Positions 17,320-26,428 of a stretch of 55,965 bases of DNA are shown in pieces; the first letter of the stretch is position 1, and every line of letters starts with the position of its first letter. The position numbers were made by a program, and so were the translations under genes. Below the pieces are notes generated by a model. That model searched no databases, was not told the DNA's origin, and was given only the letters and a program-made list of their open reading frames with translations. Origin of the DNA: a bacterium (lineage in GTDB: Bacteria; Zixibacteria; MSB-5A5; GN15; FEB-12); contig JAUWIB010000006.1 of assembly GCA_030605565.1 (NCBI GenBank), positions 1 to 55,965 on the forward strand. The letters run 5' to 3'.

Positions 17320-18460
17320 CGGAGACCTCCGTCTTAAGAAGCAATCTCGCGGTGCGGTCCGGGTCCGGTTGACGGATGTGTCCGATGCCGCCGGGGGCGT
17401 CACCGATCATGGCGATTTTCCAGCCGGTAGCATCGGCTATCGAGACCGCCGAGCCGAAACGATCGGTCAAATCGGTCATGGTCACTGCCAGGTGGGTCGG
17501 CATCAGTGTCTGCATCGATTCGGCTATAGCCAGAGCGTCGTTGGTACGCATCAGCGATGAAAAGACCGCCATGCGACAAGTCGGGTTAATGGCGTCGATC
17601 GCTTCTTTCAGTTGGTCAAGCGAGCCCTGCCGAGCCGGAAGGGCCGGCGAGTCAATGAGCGTAACCGCCTCCGAGATAACCTTGGTGTCCGGATCGAATT
17701 CGAATGCGTCGACCAGCGAGGCATTCAACACTTCGGCATACCGGCGAACTTCGTCGGTGGCGGCCATTTTGCAGTTGTCCAACGTTGTGAGCGTGACTTT
17801 CATTTTAGCCTGGACCGTCAACTGCGCCGCCACCTTGCCCATCACGGTTGATTTGCCCGCGCCGGCCGGACCGACGAAGATGACCCGATCACCCGGCACA
17901 AACACCAGGCCGGGCTCCATCAGTTCGGCCAACCGGGGCACCAGCAGTTCATGCACAGCCCTCTGAGGATCAGTTGCAGCCGACGGATGAACGGCGGCGG
18001 TGCCGATAATGGAACCGATCAAGTCGTCGGACAGGTCGGCGTCCTTGAGATTGTCTCGGATAGTATCGAACACAGTCGGCTCGCCCTGCTGTGCAGCAGA
18101 CTGCCCGGCAGTAATCAAGCGGTCCAGTTTTCGCTCCATGTTGTCCAGTCGACCGTAGATGTCGGGCGCTTTCCTGGAACGCTCGATGAAAGCGGCGTTG
18201 ATGGGTTCGGCGTCAGTGTCAGACGCCGGCAGAGTCTCTGTGCCGCCCGAAAGTGTCTCGGCATCCAGGCGGTTAGAGAGAAGCTCCGATGACTGATAGG
18301 CCGACGCCTTTTCCAGACAGGCAGTAATCTCGACCCGGGCGCCGTTCCGATTGTCGGCGACTTGTCGTGTCTTAAGCACGATGGCATCGCCACCCATTTC
18401 CCGGCGCACTAGTTTGAGAGCGGCGGCTGCCGTCTCAGCAGCAAACGACTTAATTATCAT
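17312..18460 (-). CDS. flhF: FlhF, SRP-type GTPase of flagellar placement
   Basis: 382 residues. A variable basic/acidic N domain (about 1-140) begins with the family-typical MIIKSFAAETAAAALKLVR. The G domain carries FVGPAGAGKSTVMGK (about 195-209), the LTTLDNCKMAATDEVRRYAE region, a LIDSPA switch and the TMTDLTDRFGSA specificity region. In SRP GTPases the last motif is usually TKxD; here it reads TMTD, which is worth noting. FlhF sets where the flagellum is built. It overlaps flhA by 11 bases. Confidence 0.9.
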   Translation of the reverse strand: MIIKSFAAETAAAALKLVRREMGGDAIVLKTRQVADNRNGARVEITACLEKASAYQSSELLSNRLDAETLSGGTETLPASDTDAEPINAAFIERSRKAPDIYGRLDNMERKLDRLITAGQSAAQQGEPTVFDTIRDNLKDADLSDDLIGSIIGTAAVHPSAATDPQRAVHELLVPRLAELMEPGLVFVPGDRVIFVGPAGAGKSTVMGKVAAQLTVQAKMKVTLTTLDNCKMAATDEVRRYAEVLNASLVDAFEFDPDTKVISEAVTLIDSPALPARQGSLDQLKEAIDAINPTCRMAVFSSLMRTNDALAIAESMQTLMPTHLAVTMTDLTDRFGSAVSIADATGWKIAMIGDAPGGIGHIRQPDPDRTARLLLKTEVSGD

Positions 18461-20540
18461 CTTGTAGCCTCACCATTCCTGTTGAAATCAATTCCACCTC
18501 CGGCATGATCTCGTTGTAGGAGACCACCGCCAACTGCGGGTGCCTGGCCTCAATCAGTCGCCTTAGGGCCAGCCTGATGTTAGGGGAGCAAATGCACACC
18601 GGAGCGAACCCGGCCGTCAATGGCCGCTTCATTTCCTCGCCGATTTTCTCGAGCAGCTTCTCGGCCATGGCCGGATCGAGCACTAACATCAATCCCTGTT
18701 TGGTGTTCTGCACCGACTCGCCGAGTTGCTGTTCCACGGCGGGATCTATCGTAAACACGTTTATCTTGCCGTCTTTGTCTTTGTAAAGTTCCGTAATCTG
18801 TCGCTTCAGCGCCATGCGGACATACTCGGCCAGCACATCCGGCTCCTTGGTGGCGGTGACGTAATCGGAGATCGTTTCGAGGATAGTGGCCAGGTCGCGG
18901 ATCGGCACTCTTTCTCTGAGGAGCGACTGCAACACCTTTTGCAGAATCCCCAGGCTTACCGATTCCGGGACGGTCGTGTCGACCAGGGCCGGGTAATCTT
19001 CCTTGAGGGTGTCGACCAGGTGCTGTACGTCCTGACGAGTGAGAATCTCCGCCGACGCAGCCCGCACGATTTCGGTCAGATGGGTAGCAACCACCGCCGA
19101 CGGTTCCACCACAGTGTAGCCCTTGGCCTCGGCAATCTCTTTCAGGTTGGGAATAATCCAAATCGCCTCAAGACCAAAGGCCGGATCGCGGGTGGCAAAA
19201 CCTTCCAGTTTCTCCTCGACAAAACCGGGGTTGATAGCCAGCAAATGGTCGCTCATCAGCTCGAAAGAGGAGACCGTGATGCCCTTGACTTTTATCTGAT
19301 ATTCGTTGGGCTTGAGTTGTACGTTGTCACGAATGCGGACCGGCGGCACCATAATGCCGAGTTCACCGGCCAGTTGCTTGCGAATGACCCGGATGCGCTC
19401 GAGCAAGTCACCGCCCTGGTTGGCGTCGACCAGCGGAATGAGGCCGTAGCCGATCTCAAGTCCCAGAGCGTCGACCTTGAGCAGATCCTCCGTGCGCTCC
19501 TGTTGCGTTTCGGTCTGCTGAGTCTGTTTAGCTTCCTCTTTTTGCCTGGCCTGAACGAGTTGACGTTGTTTCATTTCGCGGCTCAGGTAGCCGACCCCGC
19601 CGATCAACAGAGCGAGTGTCATGAAGGTGACGGTCGGCATCCCCGGCAGGAGTCCTAAACCGAATATCACCACCGCCGCCACCAGAATGGCCCGCGGCTG
19701 CCGTGTAAGCTGGACGGTCAGGTCCTGTCCCATGTTGTCGCGGGCGGCGGCGCGGCTGACGATGATACCGGAAGCGGTCGAAACCAACAGCGCCGGTATC
19801 TGCGTGATCAGGCCGTCACCGATTGATAGCAGCGAATAGGTGCGCAGTGCTTCGGTGAGGCTCATATCGTTCTGGGCGATTCCGATGACAAAGCCGCCGA
19901 TGATGTTTATCAGTGTGATCAGAATACCGGCGACGGCGTCACCGCGGACGAACTTGGAGGCGCCGTCCATAGCGCCGTAGAAGTCGGCCTCACGAGCAAC
20001 CTCTTCGCGGCGGTTGCGAGCTTCGGCTTCGGTGACGATGCCGGCGTTGAGGTCGGCGTCGATAGCCATCTGTTTGCCCGGCATGGCATCCAAAGTAAAC
20101 CGGGCCGCAACCTCGGAGATTCGAGTGGCGCCCTTCGTGATAACGACGAACTGGATGATGACCAGAATGACGAAGATGATGAAACCGACGACGTAGTTGC
20201 CCTGAACCACGAAGTTGCCGAAGGATTCGATCACATCACCGGCGTAGGCTTGTCCGAGAATCAGGCGGGTCGAGGCGACGTTCAGCGACAGTCGCATCAG
20301 CGTCACAATCAGCAGCATGCTGGGGAAGACCGAGAGATCCAAAGGACGCGTGATGTACAGCGTGGTCAACAGCACCACCAGCGAGAAAGTGATGTTAAAA
20401 GCCAGGGCGAAATCCAGCAGTCCGGTCGGTATCGGAATCACCAGGACCCCGATGATGGCGATGACCCCCAGGGCCAGAACAATGTCCGAGCGCGACATCA
20501 AGGCGTCGAGCAGGGTTGACTTTTTGGCAAGGGCGGCCAT
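18450..20540 (-). CDS. flhA: FlhA, flagellar export gate protein
   Basis: 696 residues, the normal length. The N-terminal half has eight membrane helices starting at DIVLALGVIAIIGVLVIPIP. The conserved FHIPEP cytoplasmic loop (RFTLDAMPGKQMAIDADLNAG and the RREEVAREADFYGAMDGASKFV region) lies at about 145-200. The C-terminal half is the cytoplasmic domain that docks substrates and chaperones. It forms the export gate with FlhB and FliPQR. One base separates it from flhB. Confidence 0.95.
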   Translation of the reverse strand: MAALAKKSTLLDALMSRSDIVLALGVIAIIGVLVIPIPTGLLDFALAFNITFSLVVLLTTLYITRPLDLSVFPSMLLIVTLMRLSLNVASTRLILGQAYAGDVIESFGNFVVQGNYVVGFIIFVILVIIQFVVITKGATRISEVAARFTLDAMPGKQMAIDADLNAGIVTEAEARNRREEVAREADFYGAMDGASKFVRGDAVAGILITLINIIGGFVIGIAQNDMSLTEALRTYSLLSIGDGLITQIPALLVSTASGIIVSRAAARDNMGQDLTVQLTRQPRAILVAAVVIFGLGLLPGMPTVTFMTLALLIGGVGYLSREMKQRQLVQARQKEEAKQTQQTETQQERTEDLLKVDALGLEIGYGLIPLVDANQGGDLLERIRVIRKQLAGELGIMVPPVRIRDNVQLKPNEYQIKVKGITVSSFELMSDHLLAINPGFVEEKLEGFATRDPAFGLEAIWIIPNLKEIAEAKGYTVVEPSAVVATHLTEIVRAASAEILTRQDVQHLVDTLKEDYPALVDTTVPESVSLGILQKVLQSLLRERVPIRDLATILETISDYVTATKEPDVLAEYVRMALKRQITELYKDKDGKINVFTIDPAVEQQLGESVQNTKQGLMLVLDPAMAEKLLEKIGEEMKRPLTAGFAPVCICSPNIRLALRRLIEARHPQLAVVSYNEIMPEVELISTGMVRLQDDN

Positions 20541-20541
20541 A

Positions 20542-21612
20542 CTACTTGATCACCTTTCCCTTGAGGCGGTATACATAGGCCAGCAGTTCGGCCACAGCTC
20601 GATACAGTTGGGCCGGCACGAAATCGCCGACATCGCACATCCTGAACAGGGCCCGCGCCAGGGGCTTGTCCTCGATGATCGGGATGTCGTGCTCACGGGC
20701 GATCTCTTTGATTCTCTCAGCAATCAGCCGTTCACCCTTGGCCAGCACGTACGGGGCGTTGCCCTTCTCCGTTTCGTACTTGAGAGCTACCGCCAGGTGC
20801 GTCGGGTTGGTGATGACGGCATCGGCCAGAGGCACCGCCGCCATCATGCGTTGACGCGCCATCTCGCGCTGAATCTGGCGCACGCGCGACTTGACCTGGG
20901 GAGAACCCTCGGTATCTTTGTTCTCTTCCTTGAGGTCTTGCTTGGACATCTTGATTGATTTTTCAAATTCGTATTTCTGGTAGAGATAATCGAGAACGGC
21001 AATCGCGATCATTATCGCGCCCACTTTCATGCCCAATACCAGGGCCAGCTTGCCCATGGAACCCGCCAACTGCGCGACGGTCATATCGGGCAGCAGGAAA
21101 AAGGTGTCGAACTCACTGGCCATGGCGTTGTAGGCCACGATCCCGACAATGGCCAGCTTGATGGCGTCGCGAATCAACTGTACCAGCGACTTGACCGCGA
21201 AGAGACGCTTGAGACCTTTGAGGACATCCAGTTTCTCGAACTTAGGTTCCAGCGACTTGGGGGTGATCTTGAAACCGATCTGAGCGATGTTGGAGGTCAG
21301 CCCGATCACCGTCATCACTGCAAAAACCGGGAGCATGATCAGGAAGAAGCGCACCACGTAATCACCGAACACTCTGATGTAGGTTGGGTCGGCCGCGGCG
21401 ATCAGCGGCGCATGTGACATCGTGTAACTCATCATGTCTCTGATCTGCCCTGTCAGGTGCGGTCCTAACATCCACAGCGAGAGACAACCCAGCAGCAACA
21501 TAGCGGCCGAGTTAAACTCCTGTGACTTGGCAACTTTTCCTTCCTCGCGCGCCTTCTGACGCCTGCGAAAGGTTGCCTTCTCTGTCCTTTCCTGTGCACC
21601 CTGTTCCGGCAC
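20542..21612 (-). CDS. flhB: FlhB, flagellar export switch protein
   Basis: 356 residues. N-terminal ERTEKATFRRRQKAREEGKV and four membrane helices are typical. The self-cleavage motif NPTH is present (ITNPTHLAVALKYE, about residue 268), so the substrate-specificity switch from hook to filament export should work with FliK. C-terminal part ends LYRAVAELLAYVYRLKGKVI. Lies 6 bases after fliR. Confidence 0.95.
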   Translation of the reverse strand: MPEQGAQERTEKATFRRRQKAREEGKVAKSQEFNSAAMLLLGCLSLWMLGPHLTGQIRDMMSYTMSHAPLIAAADPTYIRVFGDYVVRFFLIMLPVFAVMTVIGLTSNIAQIGFKITPKSLEPKFEKLDVLKGLKRLFAVKSLVQLIRDAIKLAIVGIVAYNAMASEFDTFFLLPDMTVAQLAGSMGKLALVLGMKVGAIMIAIAVLDYLYQKYEFEKSIKMSKQDLKEENKDTEGSPQVKSRVRQIQREMARQRMMAAVPLADAVITNPTHLAVALKYETEKGNAPYVLAKGERLIAERIKEIAREHDIPIIEDKPLARALFRMCDVGDFVPAQLYRAVAELLAYVYRLKGKVIK

Positions 21613-21618
21613 GGCGAT

Positions 21619-22416
21619 CTATACCTTCCCCAAACCGATCAGAAGAACGCGTAGCTGCTCATCGAGGTAGCCGGTGGTTTTTTCAAGCACGAAAGCGAAC
21701 ACCGGTAACGACAGCGCCATGACGATCAGTCCGACCGTGATTTTTATTGGAAAGCCGACGAAAAATACGTTCATCGTCGGCATGGTCTTGGCGATAGTGC
21801 CTAAGGAAATGTCAGTAAGGAAGAGTGCGATCATCATCGGTGCGGCCACCTTCAACGCAATGACAAAAACAAAAGCGGTCAGCTTGATGATAAGGTCACC
21901 GTACTCCGCGCCGGCGCTGAAAGCCCCCGGCGGAAGCAGAGCGTAGCTGTCGGCAAAAGCCGAGATGACCAGATGGTGGCCATCGATCCCGAGAAAGATC
22001 AGGATCGCCAGCATGTACCATAAGCGTCCGAGGACCGACACCTGAGTGGCCAGGTTCTTGTCGAACACCGTGACCATGGCAAAGCCGAGTTGGTACCCGA
22101 CTATACCTCCGGCCGTGACCACCCCCATGAACAACAACCGAAAGAGCAGGCCGATGATAAACCCGATCAACAACTCCTGCATGGCCAATCCGCCCAGTTG
22201 CCAAAATGAGTCAGACACCGGCCGCGGGGGAAAAGTCAGAGCCGAAAGCAGCACCAGTGACAACATGACAACCAGTCCCACTCGTATCAATTTGGGCAAG
22301 CCTTTTTCACCGAAGACCGGCGCCAGAATGAACAAGCCGCTCGTTCTCAGGATGATCAGAAGCAGGCTCTGTATTTTATCCGCACCGTAGTTTACAAATT
22401 CAAACAAGGCTTTCAT
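21619..22416 (-). CDS. fliR: FliR, flagellar export gate protein
   Basis: 265 residues, six hydrophobic helices, with conserved ITVGLIVMALSLPVFA and the C-terminal helix. Part of the FliPQR pore. Unusually, it does not follow fliQ directly: a 578-base repeat-filled gap separates the two. Confidence 0.93.
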   Translation of the reverse strand: MKALFEFVNYGADKIQSLLLIILRTSGLFILAPVFGEKGLPKLIRVGLVVMLSLVLLSALTFPPRPVSDSFWQLGGLAMQELLIGFIIGLLFRLLFMGVVTAGGIVGYQLGFAMVTVFDKNLATQVSVLGRLWYMLAILIFLGIDGHHLVISAFADSYALLPPGAFSAGAEYGDLIIKLTAFVFVIALKVAAPMMIALFLTDISLGTIAKTMPTMNVFFVGFPIKITVGLIVMALSLPVFAFVLEKTTGYLDEQLRVLLIGLGKV

Positions 22417-22649
22417 CCGCGCAATTATGGTTAATCGACTTGACCTTAGATCAAACCGTGTGCCAGAATGAAACGGTGGGGGTGGTCGTTGTAAGATGTT
22501 GGCGTGGCGGCTGTTAGCGTCCGCCTAAAGTTGTCTTATGATGTTTCGGGGTCGGACTGTACTTCAACTGCTCAGTTGACCTGGTAAGATTTTCCACAGT
22601 CGGTTGGCTGGCTGTTCGAGCCCGGGACGGCCGCATTTTCGACTGTTCC

Positions 22650-22762
22650 GTTGGTTCCTGCGTCCGCCGAAGGCGGGCGTGTGAACCGACGGTGTCGATC
22701 CTGCCATGAAACCCTCGCGACCACAGGGTCACAATCTCGACTGCGTCGAGCTCAGGACCCTG
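22650..22762. repeat. Paired-hairpin repeat, copy 1
   Basis: Left hairpin 22650-22690: outer arms GTTGGTT/AACCGAC, inner arms GCGTCCGCC/GGCGGGCGT around loop GAA. Right hairpin 22724-22762, in inverted orientation: CAGGGTC/GACCCTG outside, CTCGAC/GTCGAG inside around TGC. GTTCCG just left and CGGAAC just right form a further inverted pair. Same design as 22808-22930 and 42400-42512. Confidence 0.7.
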
Positions 22763-22807
22763 CGGAACGGTGGTTTGTCCTTGAGTACTTTTCATAAGCG
22801 TGTTCCG

Positions 22808-22930
22808 GCAGGTCTTGCGGTTGCCGAAGGCAAACGTGTGACCTGCAGGTTGATGGTCCTACTGTGCAGCAAAGGCTTATGAGTGATCGTCGGGTCACAC
22901 CCTCGGCCTCGTCGAGGCCAAGACCCGACG
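22808..22930. repeat. Paired-hairpin repeat, copy 2
   Basis: Left hairpin 22808-22846: GCAGGTC/GACCTGC outside, then TTGCG and CGTGT on the two sides, inner arms around GAA. Right hairpin 22888-22930, inverted: CGTCGGGTC/GACCCGACG, a perfect 9-base outer stem. The TTG and GTGT strands of the internal loop are kept while stem bases differ from copy 1. Confidence 0.7.
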
Positions 22931-22994
22931 AAACGATCTTGTGAGACAACTTCAGGACGTCCACCACGCACAGTACTTTGGTTTGGCGGGGTTC

Positions 22995-23264
22995 TCATAA
23001 CGCCAGGCTGGGAATCAGTTCAAACATGTGGCGCAGGAAGTCGGTGCCGAGGTTGAGCATCCACGGCAGGAAGATCAGCAGCGCCGCTGCAATGGCAAGA
23101 ATTTTCGGCACAAAGGTAAGGGTCATCTCTTGAATCTGCGTCACTGCCTGAAACAACGCGATCGACACACCGACGATCAATCCGAACAGAAGCATCGGCG
23201 CGGAGATCATCAGAGTGACTATCAGGGCTTCACGACCGATACTAACAACCATTTGCGGAGTCAT
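22995..23264 (-). CDS. fliQ: FliQ, flagellar export gate protein
   Basis: 89 residues, the usual size, with two membrane helices (LIVTLMISAPMLLFGLIVGVSIALF and a second from ILAIAAALLIFLPWML) and the conserved TQIQEMTLTFVPK between them. Works with FliP and FliR. Follows fliP by 16 bases; separated from fliR by the repeat gap. Confidence 0.95.
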   Translation of the reverse strand: MTPQMVVSIGREALIVTLMISAPMLLFGLIVGVSIALFQAVTQIQEMTLTFVPKILAIAAALLIFLPWMLNLGTDFLRHMFELIPSLAL

Positions 23265-23280
23265 AAGAAGCTATCCTCAA

Positions 23281-24033
23281 CTAAAGGTGAAACGAATCCA
23301 CCAGCGATTTCACCAGCAGATACCATCCATCCACCAGCACAAACAATAGTATCTTGAACGGCAGCGAGACGATGATCGGCGGCAGCATCATCATACCCAT
23401 CGACATCAACACCGACGCCACCACCATATCGATCACGAGAAACGGGATGAACAGCACGAAGGCGATATTGAAAGCAATGCGCAACTCACTGATCACATAG
23501 CCCGGCACCAAAACGTGCAGAGGCACATCCTCGGCATTGTCCGGCTTCTCGAGCTTGGCGATATTCACGAACAGGGCCAGGTCCTTCTCGCGCGTTTGCG
23601 ACAGCATGAAATTCTTGAACGGCTCGACTGTGTTGGTATACGCCTCCTCTTTAGAAATCTGCTCATCAAGGTACGGTTTGATTCCGGTGTTGTAGGCCTG
23701 GTCGACTACCGGAGTCATGATGAAGAAGGTCAGAATCAAGGCCAGACCGACCAGCAACTGGTTGGGCGGCATCTGATGGATCCCCATGGCGTGACGCAGA
23801 AATGAAAGAACGATGACTATACGAACAAATGATGTGACCATGATCAGGATCGACGGCGCCAGGGCCAGCACTGTCATCAGAACCACGATCTGGAGGGTGG
23901 TCGACAGATCGCTCGGATCGGTGGCCTCGCCTACCTGCACCGAGACCTTGGGAATCGTCTGCGCCGCTACGTCGACCGCCGTCAGAGTGACGGCAGCCGC
24001 CGAGGCCGCCAGGGCTTTCAGCAGTTTCATCAT
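23281..24033 (-). CDS. fliP: FliP, flagellar export gate protein
   Basis: 250 residues with a signal-like first helix, as usual for FliP, then LQIVVLMTVLALAPSILIMVTSF, RQALG-like RHAMGIHQMPPNQLLVGLAL, FFIMTPVVD and the C-terminal helices (GMMMLPPIIVSLPFKILLFVLVDGW). Forms the export pore with FliQ and FliR. Two ATG codons stand together at the start (24033, 24030); the first is used. Confidence 0.95.
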   Translation of the reverse strand: MMKLLKALAASAAAVTLTAVDVAAQTIPKVSVQVGEATDPSDLSTTLQIVVLMTVLALAPSILIMVTSFVRIVIVLSFLRHAMGIHQMPPNQLLVGLALILTFFIMTPVVDQAYNTGIKPYLDEQISKEEAYTNTVEPFKNFMLSQTREKDLALFVNIAKLEKPDNAEDVPLHVLVPGYVISELRIAFNIAFVLFIPFLVIDMVVASVLMSMGMMMLPPIIVSLPFKILLFVLVDGWYLLVKSLVDSFHL

Positions 24034-24048
24034 ATCCTATATCTTACT

Positions 24049-24093
24049 GCCGCAGGCTTCACATCATCCATGATGCGAGTGTTGCCCTGCGGC
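24049..24093 (-). promoter_or_regulatory. Hairpin in the fliO-fliP gap
   Basis: GCCGCAGG and CCTGCGGC (8 bases, perfect) enclose a second small palindrome (CATCAT/ATGATG). In the mRNA this lies just upstream of the fliP start and near its weak ribosome site. It is not followed by a T run on the minus strand, so it is more likely a processing or translation-control stem than a terminator. Function is inferred. Confidence 0.4.
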
Positions 24094-24112
24094 GTTTTAC
24101 AAGTGTTCAGCG

Positions 24113-24682
24113 CTATGTTTCCAGCGCCGCACGTCTGTTCTTCGAAGCGAACCTCTTCATATGCGTTGCCGCCGAACCCAGCATCTTGCTGAAACTGTCG
24201 GCTTCACTTACCTCCGGCGCCGAGGCCAGTATGGTTGCAGTATCGTCGGCGTTCAACTCGGACAGCAGCGCCATACGATCATCGGTCACTCCGACCAACA
24301 CGGATTTTTCACCTACGCGAATAAGAGAAATCGTCTTGCGCTGGCCGACGCACGCGGTCTCAATGACCTCAAGGGCGTTCGTGCCGCGTGAACTGCTGTA
24401 ACGACCTCCCGTGGTGCGTTTCAACAAGTAGATGCCGACGTAGATGCACACGATTACCACCAGCAAGGCCCCAACCATCTTGGCCAGCGCCGGCAAGGCC
24501 GAGTCGGCCAGTAGACGATCGGTGGCATTCGGTGTAGCTGCATTCTCAACGGGTGAGGTTATGGCTGAGCCTTGATCGGCCTCTCCGCCGTCAGAAGAGA
24601 CTAACATCAGTCCAATCACCGCCACCGCGATGATGGCGGCTGTGGTCAGAAACGACCGTCGCATTTTTCTATTGGTCTTCAC
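24113..24682 (-). CDS. fliO: FliO, flagellar export assembly protein
   Basis: 189 residues. A first helix (FLTTAAIIAVAVIGLMLV) and a second membrane helix (ALAKMVGALLVVIVCIYVGIYLL, about 65-87) precede the FliO cytoplasmic core (LEVIETACVGQRKTISLIRVGEKSVLVGVT). FliO helps FliP assemble. It overlaps fliN by 14 bases; order fliN-fliO-fliP is classical. Confidence 0.88.
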   Translation of the reverse strand: MKTNRKMRRSFLTTAAIIAVAVIGLMLVSSDGGEADQGSAITSPVENAATPNATDRLLADSALPALAKMVGALLVVIVCIYVGIYLLKRTTGGRYSSSRGTNALEVIETACVGQRKTISLIRVGEKSVLVGVTDDRMALLSELNADDTATILASAPEVSEADSFSKMLGSAATHMKRFASKNRRAALET

Positions 24683-25415
24683 CGAGAGCCTTCAGTCTTT
24701 CAGTCGGCGAGATCAGATTCGTGACACGAACGCCGAAGTTTTCGTCGATCACAACCACTTCACCGCGCGCCACGATTTTGTAGTTCACCAATAAATCCAC
24801 CGGCTCACCGGCCAGCTTGTTCAACTCGACGACCGATCCCGGTCCCAGGGAAAGGATGTCGGATATGGACATCCTGGTACGGCCCAACTCGATCGACACC
24901 GGCAGGTTGACATCCAGGAGCATGTCGATATTCTGCGTCTCGGGTTTGCCGGCCGACGCCGAGAGCTGCTGGAACTCTGCTTCGGAGACAGAGGCGGCGT
25001 CGAAGTTGATGTCATCGGGAGTGGCGCCGCTGCCATCCTCGGGTAGCTCCTCGAGCATCGCCAGCATAGCCGCTTCGGCATCACCTTCCGGGACATCGGC
25101 CTCATTGACGACGCCAGCATCAGCCTCAGGTGATTCAGCCTCAGCCGCGCCGGCCTCAGCCAGAATCTCATCAGCCGATGGAGTCGCGCCTTGTGAGTCC
25201 ACCGGGGCAGGGCTATCATCCTGGGCCGAGTCATCCGCCGGGGGTGTGTCCTCAGCCGATTCGCCGGGAGCCTCGGCCGCCTCACTTGACGCGGCGGCAT
25301 CTTCAGCCGGCGCCGCCGATTCGTCCGGTTGGGCGACAGCCTCTTCCGGTTCGGATGAGGACGACTCCGCTGCTTCAGCGTTCTCAGGAACTTCCAAATC
25401 TTTCTCGTCAGCCAT
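24669..25415 (-). CDS. fliN: FliN, motor switch protein with a long acidic N-terminus
   Basis: 248 residues. The last ~85 residues form the SpoA/FliN domain (MLLDVNLPVSIELGRTRMSI, LSLGPGSVVELNK, VVIDENFGVRVTNL), enough for switch function. The first ~160 residues are Ala/Glu/Asp/Pro-rich and probably disordered; standard FliN proteins have far shorter N-termini. Three bases separate it from fliM. Confidence 0.92.
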   Translation of the reverse strand: MADEKDLEVPENAEAAESSSSEPEEAVAQPDESAAPAEDAAASSEAAEAPGESAEDTPPADDSAQDDSPAPVDSQGATPSADEILAEAGAAEAESPEADAGVVNEADVPEGDAEAAMLAMLEELPEDGSGATPDDINFDAASVSEAEFQQLSASAGKPETQNIDMLLDVNLPVSIELGRTRMSISDILSLGPGSVVELNKLAGEPVDLLVNYKIVARGEVVVIDENFGVRVTNLISPTERLKALGEDQ

Positions 25416-25418
25416 TAT

Positions 25419-26414
25419 CTACGTCTCCTGTGCCTCGAGGTCGCATGGTTGGGTAATCTGAACCGCCCGCTTCTTACCGGATAGGCCCGGCTGGGCGAAA
25501 AACTTCTTTCGCTTGTTGACGTAGACCGCAATCGGTTCGCTGATCCTACGCTCCGAGGGTACGATATCCCCTCGCTGCAGACCCAAAAACTCGCGTACCT
25601 TGATGGTCGTCTTGAGCATTTCGGCGGATACCAGGGTATCGACGTTGTTTAGATTCTGCCGATTGATCATGCGGTCTTCGTCGAGATTCTTCTTCTTGGT
25701 TGCGTCTATCCAGTTCTGCGCCGACAGCTTGGTGATGATCGGTTCCAGCGAGACGTAGGGATAGCACAGCGTCAACAGCCCGGTCGATTGAAACACCTTG
25801 ATTTGAAACGACACGACCACCACCGTCTCACCCGGCGGCACTACCTGGATGAATTGCGGGTTGGTCTCGAAACTTTTCTGCTCAATCTCCAGCTTGACAA
25901 TGTTCTCCCAGGCACGGGTGAGGTCAGTGTAGAGTTTCTGGGACAGGCGACCCATGACGGAGCGCTCGATGCCGGTTAACTCGCGATCAGACTCGAGAAT
26001 TTTACCATTCCCGCCGAACATGCGGTCGATCAGGGCGAAGGTTAACGTCGGGTTGTAGTCAACGAGACATCCTCCTTCCAGGGGCGGCGCGGCATAGGTG
26101 TAGGTGCAGGATGGAGACACCAGCGACATTATGAATTCGGAATAGGTGATCTGATCGACCGAGACAAGATCGACATCGGCAATTGTCCTGAGGACCGCCG
26201 ACAGGCTGGAACCATAATGACCGGCGAAGTTATCGTGCATGTTCTCCAGCGTGCGAATCTGGTCTTTGGAGACACGGTTGGGGTGTTTGAAATCGTAGGC
26301 GATGATCGACCGTAATCGGTCATCACCAAGCTGTTCGTCTTCGACCTCGCCGTCCCCGGCCGACACGGTGGTCAGCAGAGCATCAATCTCGTCCTGTGAA
26401 AGTATCTTTGCCAA
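25419..26414 (-). CDS. fliM: FliM, motor switch protein
   Basis: 331 residues. LSQDEIDALL at the N-terminus is the CheY-binding motif. The middle domain has VDQITYSEFIMSLVSPSCTY and FGGNGK, and the C-terminal SpoA domain ends with a basic tail. Normal length. CheY-binding motif plus lone receivers nearby suggests a signal path, although the chemotaxis genes are elsewhere. Confidence 0.95.
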   Translation of the reverse strand: MAKILSQDEIDALLTTVSAGDGEVEDEQLGDDRLRSIIAYDFKHPNRVSKDQIRTLENMHDNFAGHYGSSLSAVLRTIADVDLVSVDQITYSEFIMSLVSPSCTYTYAAPPLEGGCLVDYNPTLTFALIDRMFGGNGKILESDRELTGIERSVMGRLSQKLYTDLTRAWENIVKLEIEQKSFETNPQFIQVVPPGETVVVVSFQIKVFQSTGLLTLCYPYVSLEPIITKLSAQNWIDATKKKNLDEDRMINRQNLNNVDTLVSAEMLKTTIKVREFLGLQRGDIVPSERRISEPIAVYVNKRKKFFAQPGLSGKKRAVQITQPCDLEAQET

Positions 26415-26428
26415 CTAACTCGTTCCTT

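Larger units (their letters stand above)
22417..22994. other. 578-base repeat-filled gap between fliQ and fliR
   Basis: No convincing gene. Short minus-strand frames (22514-22795, 22752-22967) run straight through hairpin arms and encode low-quality peptides, so they are rejected. Two paired-hairpin elements occupy 22650-22762 and 22808-22930 (listed separately). Confidence 0.7.

Noticed and set aside
22650-22930. CRISPR array
   Set aside because: Units are inverted, not direct, repeats; stems vary and there are no regular spacers or cas genes.
22514-22967. Two minus-strand ORFs in the fliQ-fliR gap
   Set aside because: They run through both arms of hairpins, have no ribosome site and give unlikely peptides.
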